Numbered from the stretch's first letter, positions 8,891-17,623 are shown. The stretch: 64,000 bases of DNA from JAHIQC01 sp964565645 (GCA_964565645.1 CAZMFQ010000003.1:124001-188000); one strand, 5' to 3'. Numbers and translations are program-made. Notes: generated by a model not told the origin, from the letters alone.

Positions 8891-9190
8891 CTAATCGTCG
8901 GTCTTGAGCCGCTGCACGTGCACGTCGTTGACCGAGTAGATCACCGTGTCGGGCACGAAGCGATTGAGGCGTTCCGCCTCGTAGATCCAAACGTCGGTGA
9001 GCGTGACCTTGAAGTACACGCCGCCGTTGGCGTTGATCGGCTCGACCTCGACCCCGTTGGCGAGATACGCACGCAACTCGGTCTCTATGTAGTAGGTGAA
9101 GACGCGCGCGGCGTCGCGGTACTCGTTATACAGTGCAAGGCGCTTCTCGGCCTCGTACATATCCAGTTCGTCGATGCTGTCCACCAGCAT
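8891..9190 (-). CDS. DUF2469-family protein
   Basis: A 99-aa protein matching the actinobacterial DUF2469 family by its pattern: YEAEKRLALYNEYRDAARVF, the ETELRAYLANGVEVEP block, VYFKVTLTDVWIYEAERLNRF and the terminal NDVHVQRLK. The family is widely conserved in Actinobacteria but has no established function. There is no signal or membrane segment. ATG 9190 has a GAGAGGGG ribosome binding site. It is directly upstream of ligA (18 bp), so it is probably co-transcribed with it. Its presence is one of the clues to actinobacterial origin. Confidence 0.85.
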   Translation of the reverse strand: MLVDSIDELDMYEAEKRLALYNEYRDAARVFTYYIETELRAYLANGVEVEPINANGGVYFKVTLTDVWIYEAERLNRFVPDTVIYSVNDVHVQRLKTDD

Positions 9191-9254
9191 GCCCCTCTCT
9201 ACTCGTCTGGCCCCATTCTAGCGTCATCTCGACGCCGTGGGCCGCGAATGAGCG

Positions 9255-9980
9255 TCAGTCCCGAAGCGGGGCGAGCGTCACCTGGCCCCAGGCGCCGATC
9301 TCCCCGTCCACGGTGGCGACGATACCCAGCACGCCGGGTATCGCGCGTGCGGTCTCGATCGCTGCGGCAAGGTCCTCCGGTCGCCTCACACGGTTGGCGA
9401 GGGCCGTGGCCGCGGCATCGGCGAGACATGCGTCGCGGGCGAGCACGGTGACTGCGTCCGCTGCCCCGAACGACGTCGAATGCCCGATACGGCCGCTGCT
9501 GGTGCACACGGCGACTGGCATGAGATCCCCCGGGATCACGAGTCCCACGCCTTTGACTCCCTGCTCCCCGGCCCACAACGCGATCACGCGCTCTGTGGCT
9601 CCCAGGACGAAGACATCGCCGCCGTTCTCGACGATGACCTCGGGTGAGAGTCGCGCCAACCCACGGGCGACATACTCCGCGACCGCACCTGCCACGGCGG
9701 CCATCGGCCCGACGTCGGCCGCGCTGCCTGCCGCCGCCATAGCCCGCACGATCTCGGGCGCTGCGTCATCGACCTCGACCGGCGAGTAGGACTCGAAGAA
9801 GCGGGGATGTCCCGCGATATAGGTCTCGATCGCGGAACGTGCCTCCACGGTGAGTTCCGCGGCGCGCTCGCTCAGCTCGCGCTCGGCGCAGATCTGAAGA
9901 TCCGTCTCTTTGACCACGACCTCGAAGCACACCAGGCCTTCCGGTGCGACAAGACGACGATACGTACGCGGTTCGAACAC
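9255..9980 (-). CDS. UPF0280 family protein (ApbE/FMN-related fold)
   Basis: A 241-aa protein of the UPF0280 group, related in fold to ApbE-type flavin proteins. Seen: YRRLVAPEGLVCFEVVVKETDLQI at the start, then GHPRFFESYSPVEV, a glycine-rich MAAVAGAVAEYVARGL, VIVENGGDVFV, and SSGRIGHSTSFGAADAVTVLA, the typical family block. The biochemical role is not established; some members sit with C1 or methanogenesis genes. The start is GTG at 9980, with GGAGGT six bases upstream. The gene is divergent from the GGDEF gene on the plus strand (118 bp between starts). Confidence 0.85.
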   Translation of the reverse strand: MFEPRTYRRLVAPEGLVCFEVVVKETDLQICAERELSERAAELTVEARSAIETYIAGHPRFFESYSPVEVDDAAPEIVRAMAAAGSAADVGPMAAVAGAVAEYVARGLARLSPEVIVENGGDVFVLGATERVIALWAGEQGVKGVGLVIPGDLMPVAVCTSSGRIGHSTSFGAADAVTVLARDACLADAAATALANRVRRPEDLAAAIETARAIPGVLGIVATVDGEIGAWGQVTLAPLRD

Positions 9981-10098
9981 AGGTGGACCTCCTCGACGGC
10001 ACCGACCTCCTCCATGGTACCGCCCCCGCACTGACGGGGGGTATAGTAGATGAAGGGTAGCCGGCGGGTGGCCATGCGCCGCCATCGGGAGGGTGTCG

Positions 10099-11160
10099 AT
10101 GCGAACGATCCTCGATCTGTGCGCACGGATGGACCAGCTCGCGCAGTCCACCTACAGGAGCATGGCCGCCTCGTGTGAGAACCCCGACCTCTCCGAGGTC
10201 TTCCGCCGCATGGCGATCGAAGAGGGCGGCCACATCGAGTGGTGGACCGAGCTGCTCTCGGCGTGGGACCAGGGGCTCGTGCCGGACGTCGTGAACGACA
10301 CCGAGGGTCTGGAGCGGCACATGCGCCAGCTCTTCGAGGAGATGGTGGCCACCGCGCCGAGCGACTTCGCGGGCGTCGACGACGACACCAAACTCGACAT
10401 CGCCGCTCGGCTGGAGTTCTTCATGCTCGATCCGATCTTCGGCGAACTGCTCGATCTCACCGAGCCCGGCGGCGCGCGGCAACACCGAGAGGCGTACGCT
10501 CGCCACCTCGAACGCATCGTGGGCGCCATCGAGATGCACTACTCGCGCGGCGAACTCGCGCGGTTCCTCGCACGCGTCCTGCGTCGCGCGTGGCGCGACA
10601 ACCTCGCGCTCGCGGCGTTCGCGAGTCGCGACCCGCTCACGGCGCTGTACAACCGGCGGGGACTCATGACGCATCTGGAGCAATGGCTGTCATGGGCCGA
10701 ACGGTATTCGCGGCCGCTCGGGGTACTGCTCATCGACGTCGACGATTTCAAGAGCGTCAACGACACACACGGACACTCGGTCGGCGACCTCGCGCTGCGG
10801 GCAGTGGGAACGGCCCTGGAGGCCGGGCTGCGCGGATCGGACCTCGTCGCACGCTACGGTGGCGACGAGTTCGCGGTCGTCGCCCCCGAGACGGGCGTCG
10901 AGGACCTCGAGATGCTCGCACAGAGGCTCGTGGACGGAGTGCGCGCCACTCCTCTCGAGGACTGGGACGGGTCCAAGATCCCACTCTCCATCAGCGTCGG
11001 CGGCGCGGTCATGCTCTCATCCGACGGCGCCGGGGTCGACGGCCTGCTCGCCGCGGCCGATGCGAGCCTGTACGAGGCCAAACAGCACGGCAAAGGGCGG
11101 ACCGGGCCGATCACGAGCTTCGGTGTGGCACCGGTGCCGGTCGAGGGCGCGCAGAACTAG
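10099..11160 (+). CDS. Diguanylate cyclase with N-terminal ferritin-like domain
   Basis: A 353-aa cytoplasmic protein. Residues ~1-160 are alpha-helical and look like a ferritin/rubrerythrin-type four-helix bundle: YRSMAASCEN, then RRMAIEEGGHIEWW (ExxH-type iron ligands), EFFMLDPIFGELL, and a later REAYARHLERIVGAIEMHY. Residues ~180-340 are a GGDEF domain with DPLTALYNRRGL, the metal-binding DVDDFKSVND, an intact RYGGDEF active site, and an RGSD inhibitory I-site five residues before it. It should therefore make c-di-GMP from GTP and be product-inhibited. The N-terminal domain may sense iron, oxygen or nitric oxide (inference). ATG 10099 is preferred over GTG 10093 because GGAGG is six bases upstream of it. 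A TATAGT at 10042-10047 is a possible -10 element. Confidence 0.92.
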   Translation: MRTILDLCARMDQLAQSTYRSMAASCENPDLSEVFRRMAIEEGGHIEWWTELLSAWDQGLVPDVVNDTEGLERHMRQLFEEMVATAPSDFAGVDDDTKLDIAARLEFFMLDPIFGELLDLTEPGGARQHREAYARHLERIVGAIEMHYSRGELARFLARVLRRAWRDNLALAAFASRDPLTALYNRRGLMTHLEQWLSWAERYSRPLGVLLIDVDDFKSVNDTHGHSVGDLALRAVGTALEAGLRGSDLVARYGGDEFAVVAPETGVEDLEMLAQRLVDGVRATPLEDWDGSKIPLSISVGGAVMLSSDGAGVDGLLAAADASLYEAKQHGKGRTGPITSFGVAPVPVEGAQN

Positions 11161-12056
11161 GCGCGTTCCCCGTCGACGACCGCCGCCTCCTCGGCCATCT
11201 CATGCGCGTGGTAGCTGCTGCGCACGAACGGCGCGCTCGCCACGCTCACGAAGCCCATCTCGCGCGCTGCGCGCCCGAGGCGCGCGAACACCTCCGGTTC
11301 CACGAACTCGGCGACCGGCAGATGCGCCTCACTCGGACGTAGATACTGACCGAGCGTGAGCAGGCGCACCTCGCTCTCGAGCAGCAGCGCCATGACCTCC
11401 AGGACCTCGTCCTCGGTCTCGCCTAGTCCGAGCATCAACCCCGACTTCGTTGGCAGGTCAGGCTGCGTCTCCCGCACGCGTGCAAGCACCGCGAGCGAGC
11501 GGCCGAGATCGGCGCCGGGACGGACCTCTGCGTACAGCCTCGGAACCGTCTCGAGGTTGTGGTTGAACACGTCGGGCCGTGCCGCTGCGACCATATCGAC
11601 ACTCTCGAGCCGTCCGGCGAAATCGCTCGTAAGAACCTCTACCGTGGCGTTCGGCACCGCCGATCGCAGGGCCTCGATGACGGAGACGAAATGCACAGCA
11701 CCGCCATCGATGATGTCGTCCCGCGTCACGGTGGTGACGACCACGTGCGAGAGCTCCATGCGCTTCGCAGCCTCGGCGACACGTCGCGGCTCGTCGGGAT
11801 CGAGCGGCTCGGGCGCACGTGTCTCGACCGCACAGAAGCGACACCCGCGCGTGCAGGCGTCCCCCATGATCAGGAACGTCGCTGTCCCGCTACTGAAGCA
11901 CTCGCCGCGGTTCGGGCACTTCGCGCTCTGGCAGACCGTGTTGAGGCGCAGTTCGCCGAGGAGTCCGGCGACGGCTGTCGCCTGCCCCGGAGTCGCGAGC
12001 GGCCTGCGCAGCCACTCGGGCAGGCGCTTGGATGATGTGCCGTGTTCGTAGGTCAT
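11157..12056 (-). CDS. lipA: Lipoyl synthase LipA
   Basis: A 299-aa radical SAM enzyme that inserts two sulfurs into octanoyl groups on lipoyl carrier proteins. It has both diagnostic cysteine sets: CX4CX5C (CQSAKCPNRGEC) for the auxiliary sacrificial cluster, and CX3CX2C (CTRGCRFC) for the SAM cluster. TVTRDDIIDGGAVHFV, FNHNLETVPRLY and TKSGLMLGLGE are family landmarks, and the C-terminal serine ligand region (FVRSSYHAHEM) is intact. Length is standard. It starts 13 bp after the lpdA stop, so it is in the same operon. No E2, octanoyltransferase or glycine-cleavage genes are in the window. The ribosome binding site is weak. Confidence 0.98.
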   Translation of the reverse strand: MTYEHGTSSKRLPEWLRRPLATPGQATAVAGLLGELRLNTVCQSAKCPNRGECFSSGTATFLIMGDACTRGCRFCAVETRAPEPLDPDEPRRVAEAAKRMELSHVVVTTVTRDDIIDGGAVHFVSVIEALRSAVPNATVEVLTSDFAGRLESVDMVAAARPDVFNHNLETVPRLYAEVRPGADLGRSLAVLARVRETQPDLPTKSGLMLGLGETEDEVLEVMALLLESEVRLLTLGQYLRPSEAHLPVAEFVEPEVFARLGRAAREMGFVSVASAPFVRSSYHAHEMAEEAAVVDGERA

Positions 12057-12069
12057 GCGGGCGATGCCG

Positions 12070-13452
12070 TCAGACCTTGCTCGCCGCGTCGGCCGCCGCG
12101 AACTTGATGACCTCGGAGACCGACGGGTGTGCGTGGACGGTGTGCGCCAGGGCCCCGACCGTGATGCCGTGACGCATGCACACGGCGAGCTCGTGGATGA
12201 TCTCCACGGCGTGAGGCCCGACGATCTGGGCGCCGAGGATGCGTCCCGTGCCCTTCTCCGCCACGATCTGCACGAACCCGTCGCTCTCCCCCTCACCGAG
12301 CGCCTTGCCGTTCGCGGCGAACTTGGAGACCGCCTGGATCGCATCGAGTCCGCGATCCTTGGCGCCGTCACGGCTTCGACCGACCACCGCCACCTCCGGG
12401 AACGTGTACACGCATGCGGGCACACAATCCAGGTCCACGGTCTCGCGGGGCTCCTCGCCGGATAGCACGGCCATGGCGTTGCGGGCCGCGGCGACGCCCT
12501 CGTCCTCGGCCACGTGCGCGAGCATCATGCCGCCGACGAGGTCGCCGATGGCCCAGACGTTCGCGATGTTGGTGTGGTAGAACGCATCCACCTTGAGGGC
12601 ACGGCGATCGAACTCCAGGCCCGCCTCCTCGAATCCGAACCCCGAAGAGTTCGGCACCCGGCCCACGGCGCTCATCACGATGTCGCTCTCGAGCACGCCG
12701 CCGCTGCGGAGGGTCGCACGCATGCGCCCGTCCGCTCCGCGCTCCACGCTCTCGACAGCGTCACCGAGGTGGAACTCGACGCCCATCTCCTCCAGCTTGG
12801 ACTGCGCGAGCTTCACGACCCGCTTATCGTTACCCGGCAACACCTGGTCCATGAGCTCCACCACGCGGACGCGAGAACCGAATGCGGCGTACGCGCAGGC
12901 GAACTCGAGACCGATCACGCCCCCACCGATGATCGTGATGTCCTTCGGGATCTCGGAGAGGGAGACGGCGTCGTCGCTCGTCCACACGCCCTCCATGTCG
13001 TGATCGATGTTGGGAAGTTTGAACACGATCGAACCGGTCGCGAGAATGACCGCGTCGTGATCGATGCGCTCCTCGCCACCCTCCGAGAGCGCCACGACGC
13101 AGGTGCCGGCGCCCTCGAGCCTGCCCTCGCCATACACGACGTTGACCTTCAGCCGCTTGGCGCTTCCCTCGATCTGGCCGACGAGTTCGTCGACCACCCC
13201 TTGCTTGCGAGCTCGGAGCCTGTCGACGTCCACGCTCGCAACCTCGGCGTTGAGGCCGAACTCATGGGCGTGACGCGTGTCGACGACGATATGAGCGGAA
13301 CGCAGGATGGTCTTGGTGGGGATGCATCCCCAGTTGAGGCAGGTGCCGCCCAGACGCTCACGCTCGATGAGCGTGACATCGGCACCGAGGCGCGCCGCCT
13401 CGAACGCCGCAGAATAGCCGCCGGGGCCGCCGCCGAGAACCGTGATGCGCAT
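12070..13452 (-). CDS. lpdA: Dihydrolipoyl dehydrogenase
   Basis: A 460-aa FAD-dependent disulfide oxidoreductase that reoxidises dihydrolipoamide of 2-oxoacid dehydrogenase or glycine-cleavage complexes. Seen: the FAD-binding GGGPGGYSAAFEAARLG at the N-terminus, the redox-active pair in GGTCLNWGCIPTK, an NAD-binding GGGVIGLEFA at ~175, an ATGSI loop, AIGDLVGG before the dimerisation domain, and a C-terminal active-site histidine in HAHPSVSE. It is followed 13 bp later by lipA; together they supply lipoyl function. Upstream lies a TAGAAT possible -10 (13503-13498) and a 14-bp palindrome. Confidence 0.97.
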   Translation of the reverse strand: MRITVLGGGPGGYSAAFEAARLGADVTLIERERLGGTCLNWGCIPTKTILRSAHIVVDTRHAHEFGLNAEVASVDVDRLRARKQGVVDELVGQIEGSAKRLKVNVVYGEGRLEGAGTCVVALSEGGEERIDHDAVILATGSIVFKLPNIDHDMEGVWTSDDAVSLSEIPKDITIIGGGVIGLEFACAYAAFGSRVRVVELMDQVLPGNDKRVVKLAQSKLEEMGVEFHLGDAVESVERGADGRMRATLRSGGVLESDIVMSAVGRVPNSSGFGFEEAGLEFDRRALKVDAFYHTNIANVWAIGDLVGGMMLAHVAEDEGVAAARNAMAVLSGEEPRETVDLDCVPACVYTFPEVAVVGRSRDGAKDRGLDAIQAVSKFAANGKALGEGESDGFVQIVAEKGTGRILGAQIVGPHAVEIIHELAVCMRHGITVGALAHTVHAHPSVSEVIKFAAADAASKV

Positions 13453-13480
13453 GAGAGGATCCCACCTTGAAGTCGAATAC

Positions 13481-13494
13481 CGGACGAACGTCCG
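13481..13494. promoter_or_regulatory. 14-bp palindrome in the lpdA leader
   Basis: CGGACG-AA-CGTCCG is a perfect 6-2-6 inverted repeat about 30 bp upstream of the lpdA start and just downstream of a possible -10 (TAGAAT, 13503-13498 on the minus strand). Its position suits an operator that blocks transcription of lpdA-lipA. The regulator is unknown. Confidence 0.4.
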
Positions 13495-13571
13495 ATGATT
13501 CTAGCACGCAGCCGGCGCCGCATATCCCGCCGACTCTATGCAGCGGCGTCCTCTCCGGCGACACGCCGCAT

Positions 13572-14336
13572 TCAGACTTCGTTCACGCGGCGCTTGGTCT
13601 CGGTCACAAGGGTGCGACTCACCGGCACGACCGTGCCTTCGGCGTCCTCGAGCACGAGCCGGAACGCCGACTTGCTCGCCCAGTGATAGCCCTTCACCGC
13701 AGCCAGACGCACGATGTAGGAGCGATGGACGCGCATGAAGCCCGGATACTCGCGCGCCTCGAAGGCACCGAGTGACATCCTGCCGAGGAATCGCGCATCG
13801 AAGGTGTGGACGTAGGTGTAGTTGCGCACGCCCTCGACGAAGACGACGTCGCGCGCGTTGACGAACTCGGTGCCGGTGTCGGAGACCACGGGTATCCGCT
13901 CGGACTCGTCGGCGTCGGCGGGCCGGGACCGCTTGAGGAGCGCGTCGACCCTGCACCGGAACTCACGGACCGAGAATGGCTTGGACAGGTAGTCGTCCGC
14001 CCCGAGCGTGAATCCGTGGACCTTGGCGTCCTCGGTGCCCTTGGCGGTGAGCATCATGATCGGCAGGCGCTCGTGCGCCGGGTTCTCACGGATGCGCTCA
14101 AGCGCCTCCCACCCGTCCACGACGGGCATCATCACATCGAGAACGACCAGGTCAGGCTTATGGAGCGTGACCGCCTCGGCGACCGACGCCCCGTTGCCGA
14201 GCGAATGCACGCGGAAGCCGTCGTTCTCGAGCAGGGTGCTCAGACCCCGCACCAGGTCGGCGTTGTCATCCACGATGAGGACCGTACCCTTGCGCACGCG
14301 GATGGGTCTACCGGTATGTGTGGTCTGTGCGCCCAT
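13572..14336 (-). CDS. Response regulator with LytTR DNA-binding domain
   Basis: A 254-aa protein. Residues ~18-135 are a receiver domain (VLIVDDNADLVRGL, phosphoacceptor aspartate in DLVVLDVMMP, MMLTAKG, conserved lysine in LSKPF). Residues ~155-254 are a LytTR domain (VVFVEGVRNYTYVHT, FMRVHRSYIVRLAAVKG, VPVSRTLV). LytTR regulators bind DNA with beta strands. ATG 14336 is chosen because GAGGAAGG sits just upstream. It follows the histidine kinase by 26 bp and is the last gene of a TorD-PhnD-kinase-regulator run. Pairing of LytTR with a HAMP/HisKA kinase, rather than a LytS-type kinase, is less usual. Confidence 0.93.
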   Translation of the reverse strand: MGAQTTHTGRPIRVRKGTVLIVDDNADLVRGLSTLLENDGFRVHSLGNGASVAEAVTLHKPDLVVLDVMMPVVDGWEALERIRENPAHERLPIMMLTAKGTEDAKVHGFTLGADDYLSKPFSVREFRCRVDALLKRSRPADADESERIPVVSDTGTEFVNARDVVFVEGVRNYTYVHTFDARFLGRMSLGAFEAREYPGFMRVHRSYIVRLAAVKGYHWASKSAFRLVLEDAEGTVVPVSRTLVTETKRRVNEV

Positions 14337-14362
14337 TGCCTTCCTCTTTCCTCGCAGTCCTG

Positions 14363-15889
14363 TCACACGACCGGGATCGCGTCCGGTCGACCTTCATAGT
14401 TGAGCGGCAGCGTCACGATGAAGACGGTGCCCTTGCCTGTAGGATTCGGCGCGAACAGTATCGCCCCTCCATGCGCGCGCGCGATCCTGTCGGCGATCGG
14501 TAGACCGAGGCCGAGACCGGCAACATCCGCATTGTCAGCAGTGTCTCCGCGGCCAAAGAGATCGAACAGCACATCGACCCGGTCCTCGGGGACGCCCCGC
14601 CCCGTGTCCGTCACCCGGACATCGACCTCCTTGTCGTCGACGGTCATGCTCACGATGACATCGGAACCGGGCTCCGAGTACTTGATCGCGTTCGAGAGTA
14701 GGTTGTCGAGCGCTTGGCGAAGGCGTATCGCGTCACCCCGGATCAAGACCTCGTGCAACTCGCCTTCGAAACGGACCGTCACACCGGCGTTCGCGCCGAT
14801 GATCTTGGCGTCCTCCACCGCCTGATCGACGATATCGTGGACGGGGACCTCGGAGTACTCCAGGGACATCAGTCCGCGTTCCAGCATCGCCACGTCGAGC
14901 AGGCTCGCAACGATCGATGACAGGCGGGTCACCGCCGAGACGATGGCGCCCACCGCCTCCACGAGCTGCGGATCGGTCTCGCCGAACTCGTTGTCCTGCA
15001 GCATCTCGGCGTACAACCGGATGACCGCGAGCGGCGAGCGGATCTCATGGGACGCCACGGCGACGAAGTCGGACTTCATGCCCATGGTCTGTTCGAGTTT
15101 GCGGGCCAACTGCTCCTGTGAGAGATACGCCTCCTGCAGAGAGGCATACGACTCCCTGATCTGCCCCTCCTGGGCCTGCAGTTGCGCCGTCATCTCGTCG
15201 AGCGAGCGCGCGAGCTCGCCGATCTCGTCGCGCCGCCCCTCATCGAGGCTCACATCACGCTCGCCGTCGGAGATGCGCTCGGCGGCGTCGCGCAGCGACC
15301 CGATGGGCTCCACGACCGTGCGCATCACGATCCACCCGCCCCACAGCGCCGAGACGATCATCGCAAGCACGAGCGCGGTGGCCGTAAGGATCGCGGGCTG
15401 AACCACAGCATCCTCAAGACCCTGCGGCCGGAACTGGATCGAGACCGTGGCCACGTCCATCCCCTCGACAATGATGGGGACACTGGCCACCTGCGGCCTG
15501 GTGAACACATCGAGAAGCCCGCTGCTGGGCTTGACAGTGTCACAGGTGCAGCCACCCGAGGTCTCGGCGATCACGTTGCCCTGGGCGTCGACGATCTCGA
15601 TGCACTGGATGTCGACGCCTTCGTTGGTGCTCATGATGCTCTCGAGCTGCGCCTGGATGCGGGACCGATCCATATCGGCGATCACCGGCATGAGTGCGCC
15701 AGCGGCCACGCTGCTGGCGTACTTGATACCGGTCAGGCGCTCTTGCGCGGCATGACGGACGGACGCCAGCGTGACCACGAGCCCGAGCAGCAGCCCCGAC
15801 CCAACCACGAACACGACGATCATCCCGACGTAGCGCACGGACAACGACAGGCCGCGCCGCGCCGTGTCCGGCTCGCTACTCCTCGGCAT
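14363..15889 (-). CDS. Sensor histidine kinase (HAMP-HisKA-HATPase)
   Basis: A 508-aa membrane kinase. The first transmembrane helix is at ~20-42 (VGMIVVFVVGSGLLLGLV). An extracytoplasmic region follows at ~45-165, with a CTC motif (GGCTCDT) that could bind metal or form a disulfide. TM2 lies at ~170-192, then HAMP (EPIGSLRDAAERISDGE), a coiled coil, HisKA with the H-box ASHEIRSPLAVIRLYAEM, and an HATPase with NLLSNAIKYSEPG (N box) and GLGLGLPIADRI (G boxes). ATG 15889 overlaps the end of the PhnD-like gene by 14 bp, so the two are coupled. With the upstream binding protein and downstream LytTR regulator it forms a three-component sensory system. Confidence 0.94.
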   Translation of the reverse strand: MPRSSEPDTARRGLSLSVRYVGMIVVFVVGSGLLLGLVVTLASVRHAAQERLTGIKYASSVAAGALMPVIADMDRSRIQAQLESIMSTNEGVDIQCIEIVDAQGNVIAETSGGCTCDTVKPSSGLLDVFTRPQVASVPIIVEGMDVATVSIQFRPQGLEDAVVQPAILTATALVLAMIVSALWGGWIVMRTVVEPIGSLRDAAERISDGERDVSLDEGRRDEIGELARSLDEMTAQLQAQEGQIRESYASLQEAYLSQEQLARKLEQTMGMKSDFVAVASHEIRSPLAVIRLYAEMLQDNEFGETDPQLVEAVGAIVSAVTRLSSIVASLLDVAMLERGLMSLEYSEVPVHDIVDQAVEDAKIIGANAGVTVRFEGELHEVLIRGDAIRLRQALDNLLSNAIKYSEPGSDVIVSMTVDDKEVDVRVTDTGRGVPEDRVDVLFDLFGRGDTADNADVAGLGLGLPIADRIARAHGGAILFAPNPTGKGTVFIVTLPLNYEGRPDAIPVV

Positions 15890-16835
15890 GGTGACCACAC
15901 GCGCCTCGGAGCTCACGCGCGAACTCGTACTCGGCCGGGTCGAGGACCTCGAACCCCTCGATCGCGCTGCCTGCGGGCAGGATGACGGACATGTCCATCC
16001 CGAGGAGCGCATCGGCGATGTGTTGCCTCAACTCGGGGTCCATGTCGGAGCGCACCACGACCGGGGGCGCCCCGAAGGGCTCGGATTCCTCGATGATCCG
16101 AACACCCGACAGGTCGAGCGATGCGCATTGGACGCTGTTGATCACGGTGCCCCGGACATCGCCGGCGAGCACGTCGTGAAGGTTCTGCTCCTGAGTCTCT
16201 CCCAGCCTGAGTTCGGCGAAGTAGTCCTCGGTCTTGTGCCCCCTCTGCTTGAGAAGGTATGAGATGTACGCGTAGCCCCCGAGCGAACTCTTGTCCGACA
16301 CCGCGAAGACGCTCCCGGCCAGGTCGTCGACGCTTTGCGCGGGATCGTCCTTGCGCACCACGAGCTGTGCTCGCGAAGTCGTCACGCCCCCGATGACGGG
16401 AGTGCAGACTCCCTCGCACACCCCTTTGTCGGCCAGGTCCACGTAATGGTGCGCACATACGAACGCAAGGTCGATGCGGTCTCTCTCGATGATCGCGGCC
16501 GCTTCGTCCTCTTTGGACAGATAGCGCACCGTCACGGGGATCTCGAGGTCCTCCGAGAGGGTTCGGATGATCTTTGCCCAGTTGGACCACTCCCCGGGCC
16601 CGCCCGGTGTCCGCGCTACCGCCACGGTCAGCGCGCCTCGCGCGTCCTTCACATCGATAGCCGCGGGACGACCGTCTTCGAGAGTCGGCAGCGAGAGCAG
16701 GTTCACGAATTCAAGCGCGAGGAGCGCGACGCACGCGACCGTCACGATCACCGCGACGCGCAACCACCGGCGTGATGGTGGCCCGGGCGGACGCGACCCG
16801 CCCTCATCCTCGGCGGATCTGACTGCGACCGGCAT
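15876..16835 (-). CDS. Membrane-anchored PhnD-like binding protein (sensor component)
   Basis: A 319-aa protein with an N-terminal membrane anchor (~23-46, WLRVAVIVTVACVALLALEF) and no lipobox. The rest is a PhnD-type periplasmic binding fold: LTVAVARTPGGPGEWSNW, LEIPVTVRYLSKEDEAAAII, DLAFVCAHHYVDL, QLVVRKDDPAQSVDDLAGSVFA. This class binds phosphonate, phosphite or other oxyanions. There is no ABC permease or ATPase nearby; instead it overlaps a histidine kinase, so a sensory role is likely, as for the PhnD-like partners of oxyanion-sensing kinases (ArrX/AioX type). ATG 16835 follows a G-rich GGGGGG site. The ligand is unknown. A TorD chaperone gene lies 49 bp upstream. Confidence 0.88.
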   Translation of the reverse strand: MPVAVRSAEDEGGSRPPGPPSRRWLRVAVIVTVACVALLALEFVNLLSLPTLEDGRPAAIDVKDARGALTVAVARTPGGPGEWSNWAKIIRTLSEDLEIPVTVRYLSKEDEAAAIIERDRIDLAFVCAHHYVDLADKGVCEGVCTPVIGGVTTSRAQLVVRKDDPAQSVDDLAGSVFAVSDKSSLGGYAYISYLLKQRGHKTEDYFAELRLGETQEQNLHDVLAGDVRGTVINSVQCASLDLSGVRIIEESEPFGAPPVVVRSDMDPELRQHIADALLGMDMSVILPAGSAIEGFEVLDPAEYEFARELRGACGHHAEE

Positions 16836-16884
16836 CGGTCGACCCCCCTTGTGCGAGTGTGATTCCCTTTGACAGTCTACTTCA

Positions 16885-17595
16885 TCATGAGTGGCCGGCG
16901 GCGAGCGCGTGTGCGTGCCCGCGTTCGCAGAACAGGAGCTGCTCGAGGATCGCACCGGCGAACCTCGAAGGCGGCGTCGCCGCGCGCGCGAACGTCGCGG
17001 CCGCGAACACGACGCCCCACCCGAACAGGTGGCTCAGAACGAAGGCCCGACAGGTCAGCAACGCGTCCCGGTCGCCGGTTGCGGCGGCCTCGAGACAGTG
17101 AGCGACGAACTCGAGTTCGTTCGAGATATGCGCGGGACAGCGCCCGCCGTCCGTGCGGGGGGTGAAGCGTGCGGCATCGTAGGTCACCAGCACGTCGGCG
17201 ATGTCGTCGTCGATCTCTTCGGACAGGTAACTGCATGCGCATGCGGGCACGAGCGGCATCGCGCCCGCCCAGTCCTTTCCGCCGAAGAGCCGCAGGTGCT
17301 CCTCGGCCAGCGCATCGCGCGTTGGATGCTCGTCGAGCCAGGCGAGAGCCTCGGTACCGGAGGCGAGCATCGCCGAAGGCCGTGTCGGGCACTCGATCGC
17401 CACGGGACACGGACTCAGCATCGACCTGATCGCGCCCGGATATGCGGTCGCATCATCGCGGAACAGCTCAGCGCAGGCCTTGAACTTGCGCGCTTTGGCG
17501 AGTTGCAGCGTGATCGCGAGACCGGTAGAGGCGTCGGGAAGCACCGGCGCGGCAAAGCCGCCGCCGGGCGTCGCTCCCGTGAGCCTGAGGTCCAT
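16885..17595 (-). CDS. TorD-family molybdoenzyme chaperone
   Basis: A 236-aa all-helical protein of the TorD/DmsD type, which binds the Tat signal and protects the apoenzyme of DMSO-reductase-family molybdoproteins during cofactor loading. Evidence: EEHLRLFGG...PACACSYLSE in the position of the family's phenylalanine/proline block, then AHISNELEFVAHCLEAAATGDRDAL (the family's D/AHxxxELEFxAxL motif), SHLFGWGVVFA and FAGAILEQLL. No molybdoenzyme catalytic subunit is in the window, so its client lies elsewhere or beyond the edge. The gene precedes the PhnD-kinase-LytTR genes by 49 bp, linking the sensor to an anaerobic respiratory enzyme (inference). Confidence 0.85.
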   Translation of the reverse strand: MDLRLTGATPGGGFAAPVLPDASTGLAITLQLAKARKFKACAELFRDDATAYPGAIRSMLSPCPVAIECPTRPSAMLASGTEALAWLDEHPTRDALAEEHLRLFGGKDWAGAMPLVPACACSYLSEEIDDDIADVLVTYDAARFTPRTDGGRCPAHISNELEFVAHCLEAAATGDRDALLTCRAFVLSHLFGWGVVFAAATFARAATPPSRFAGAILEQLLFCERGHAHALAAGHS

Positions 17596-17623
17596 CCGAC
17601 ACCGCCTTGGCCGATCGAGGGGC

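Noticed and set aside
13481..13494. Reading the lpdA palindrome as a LexA (SOS) box.
   Set aside because: It does not match the actinobacterial CGAAC-N4-GTTCG pattern and lpdA-lipA are not SOS genes.
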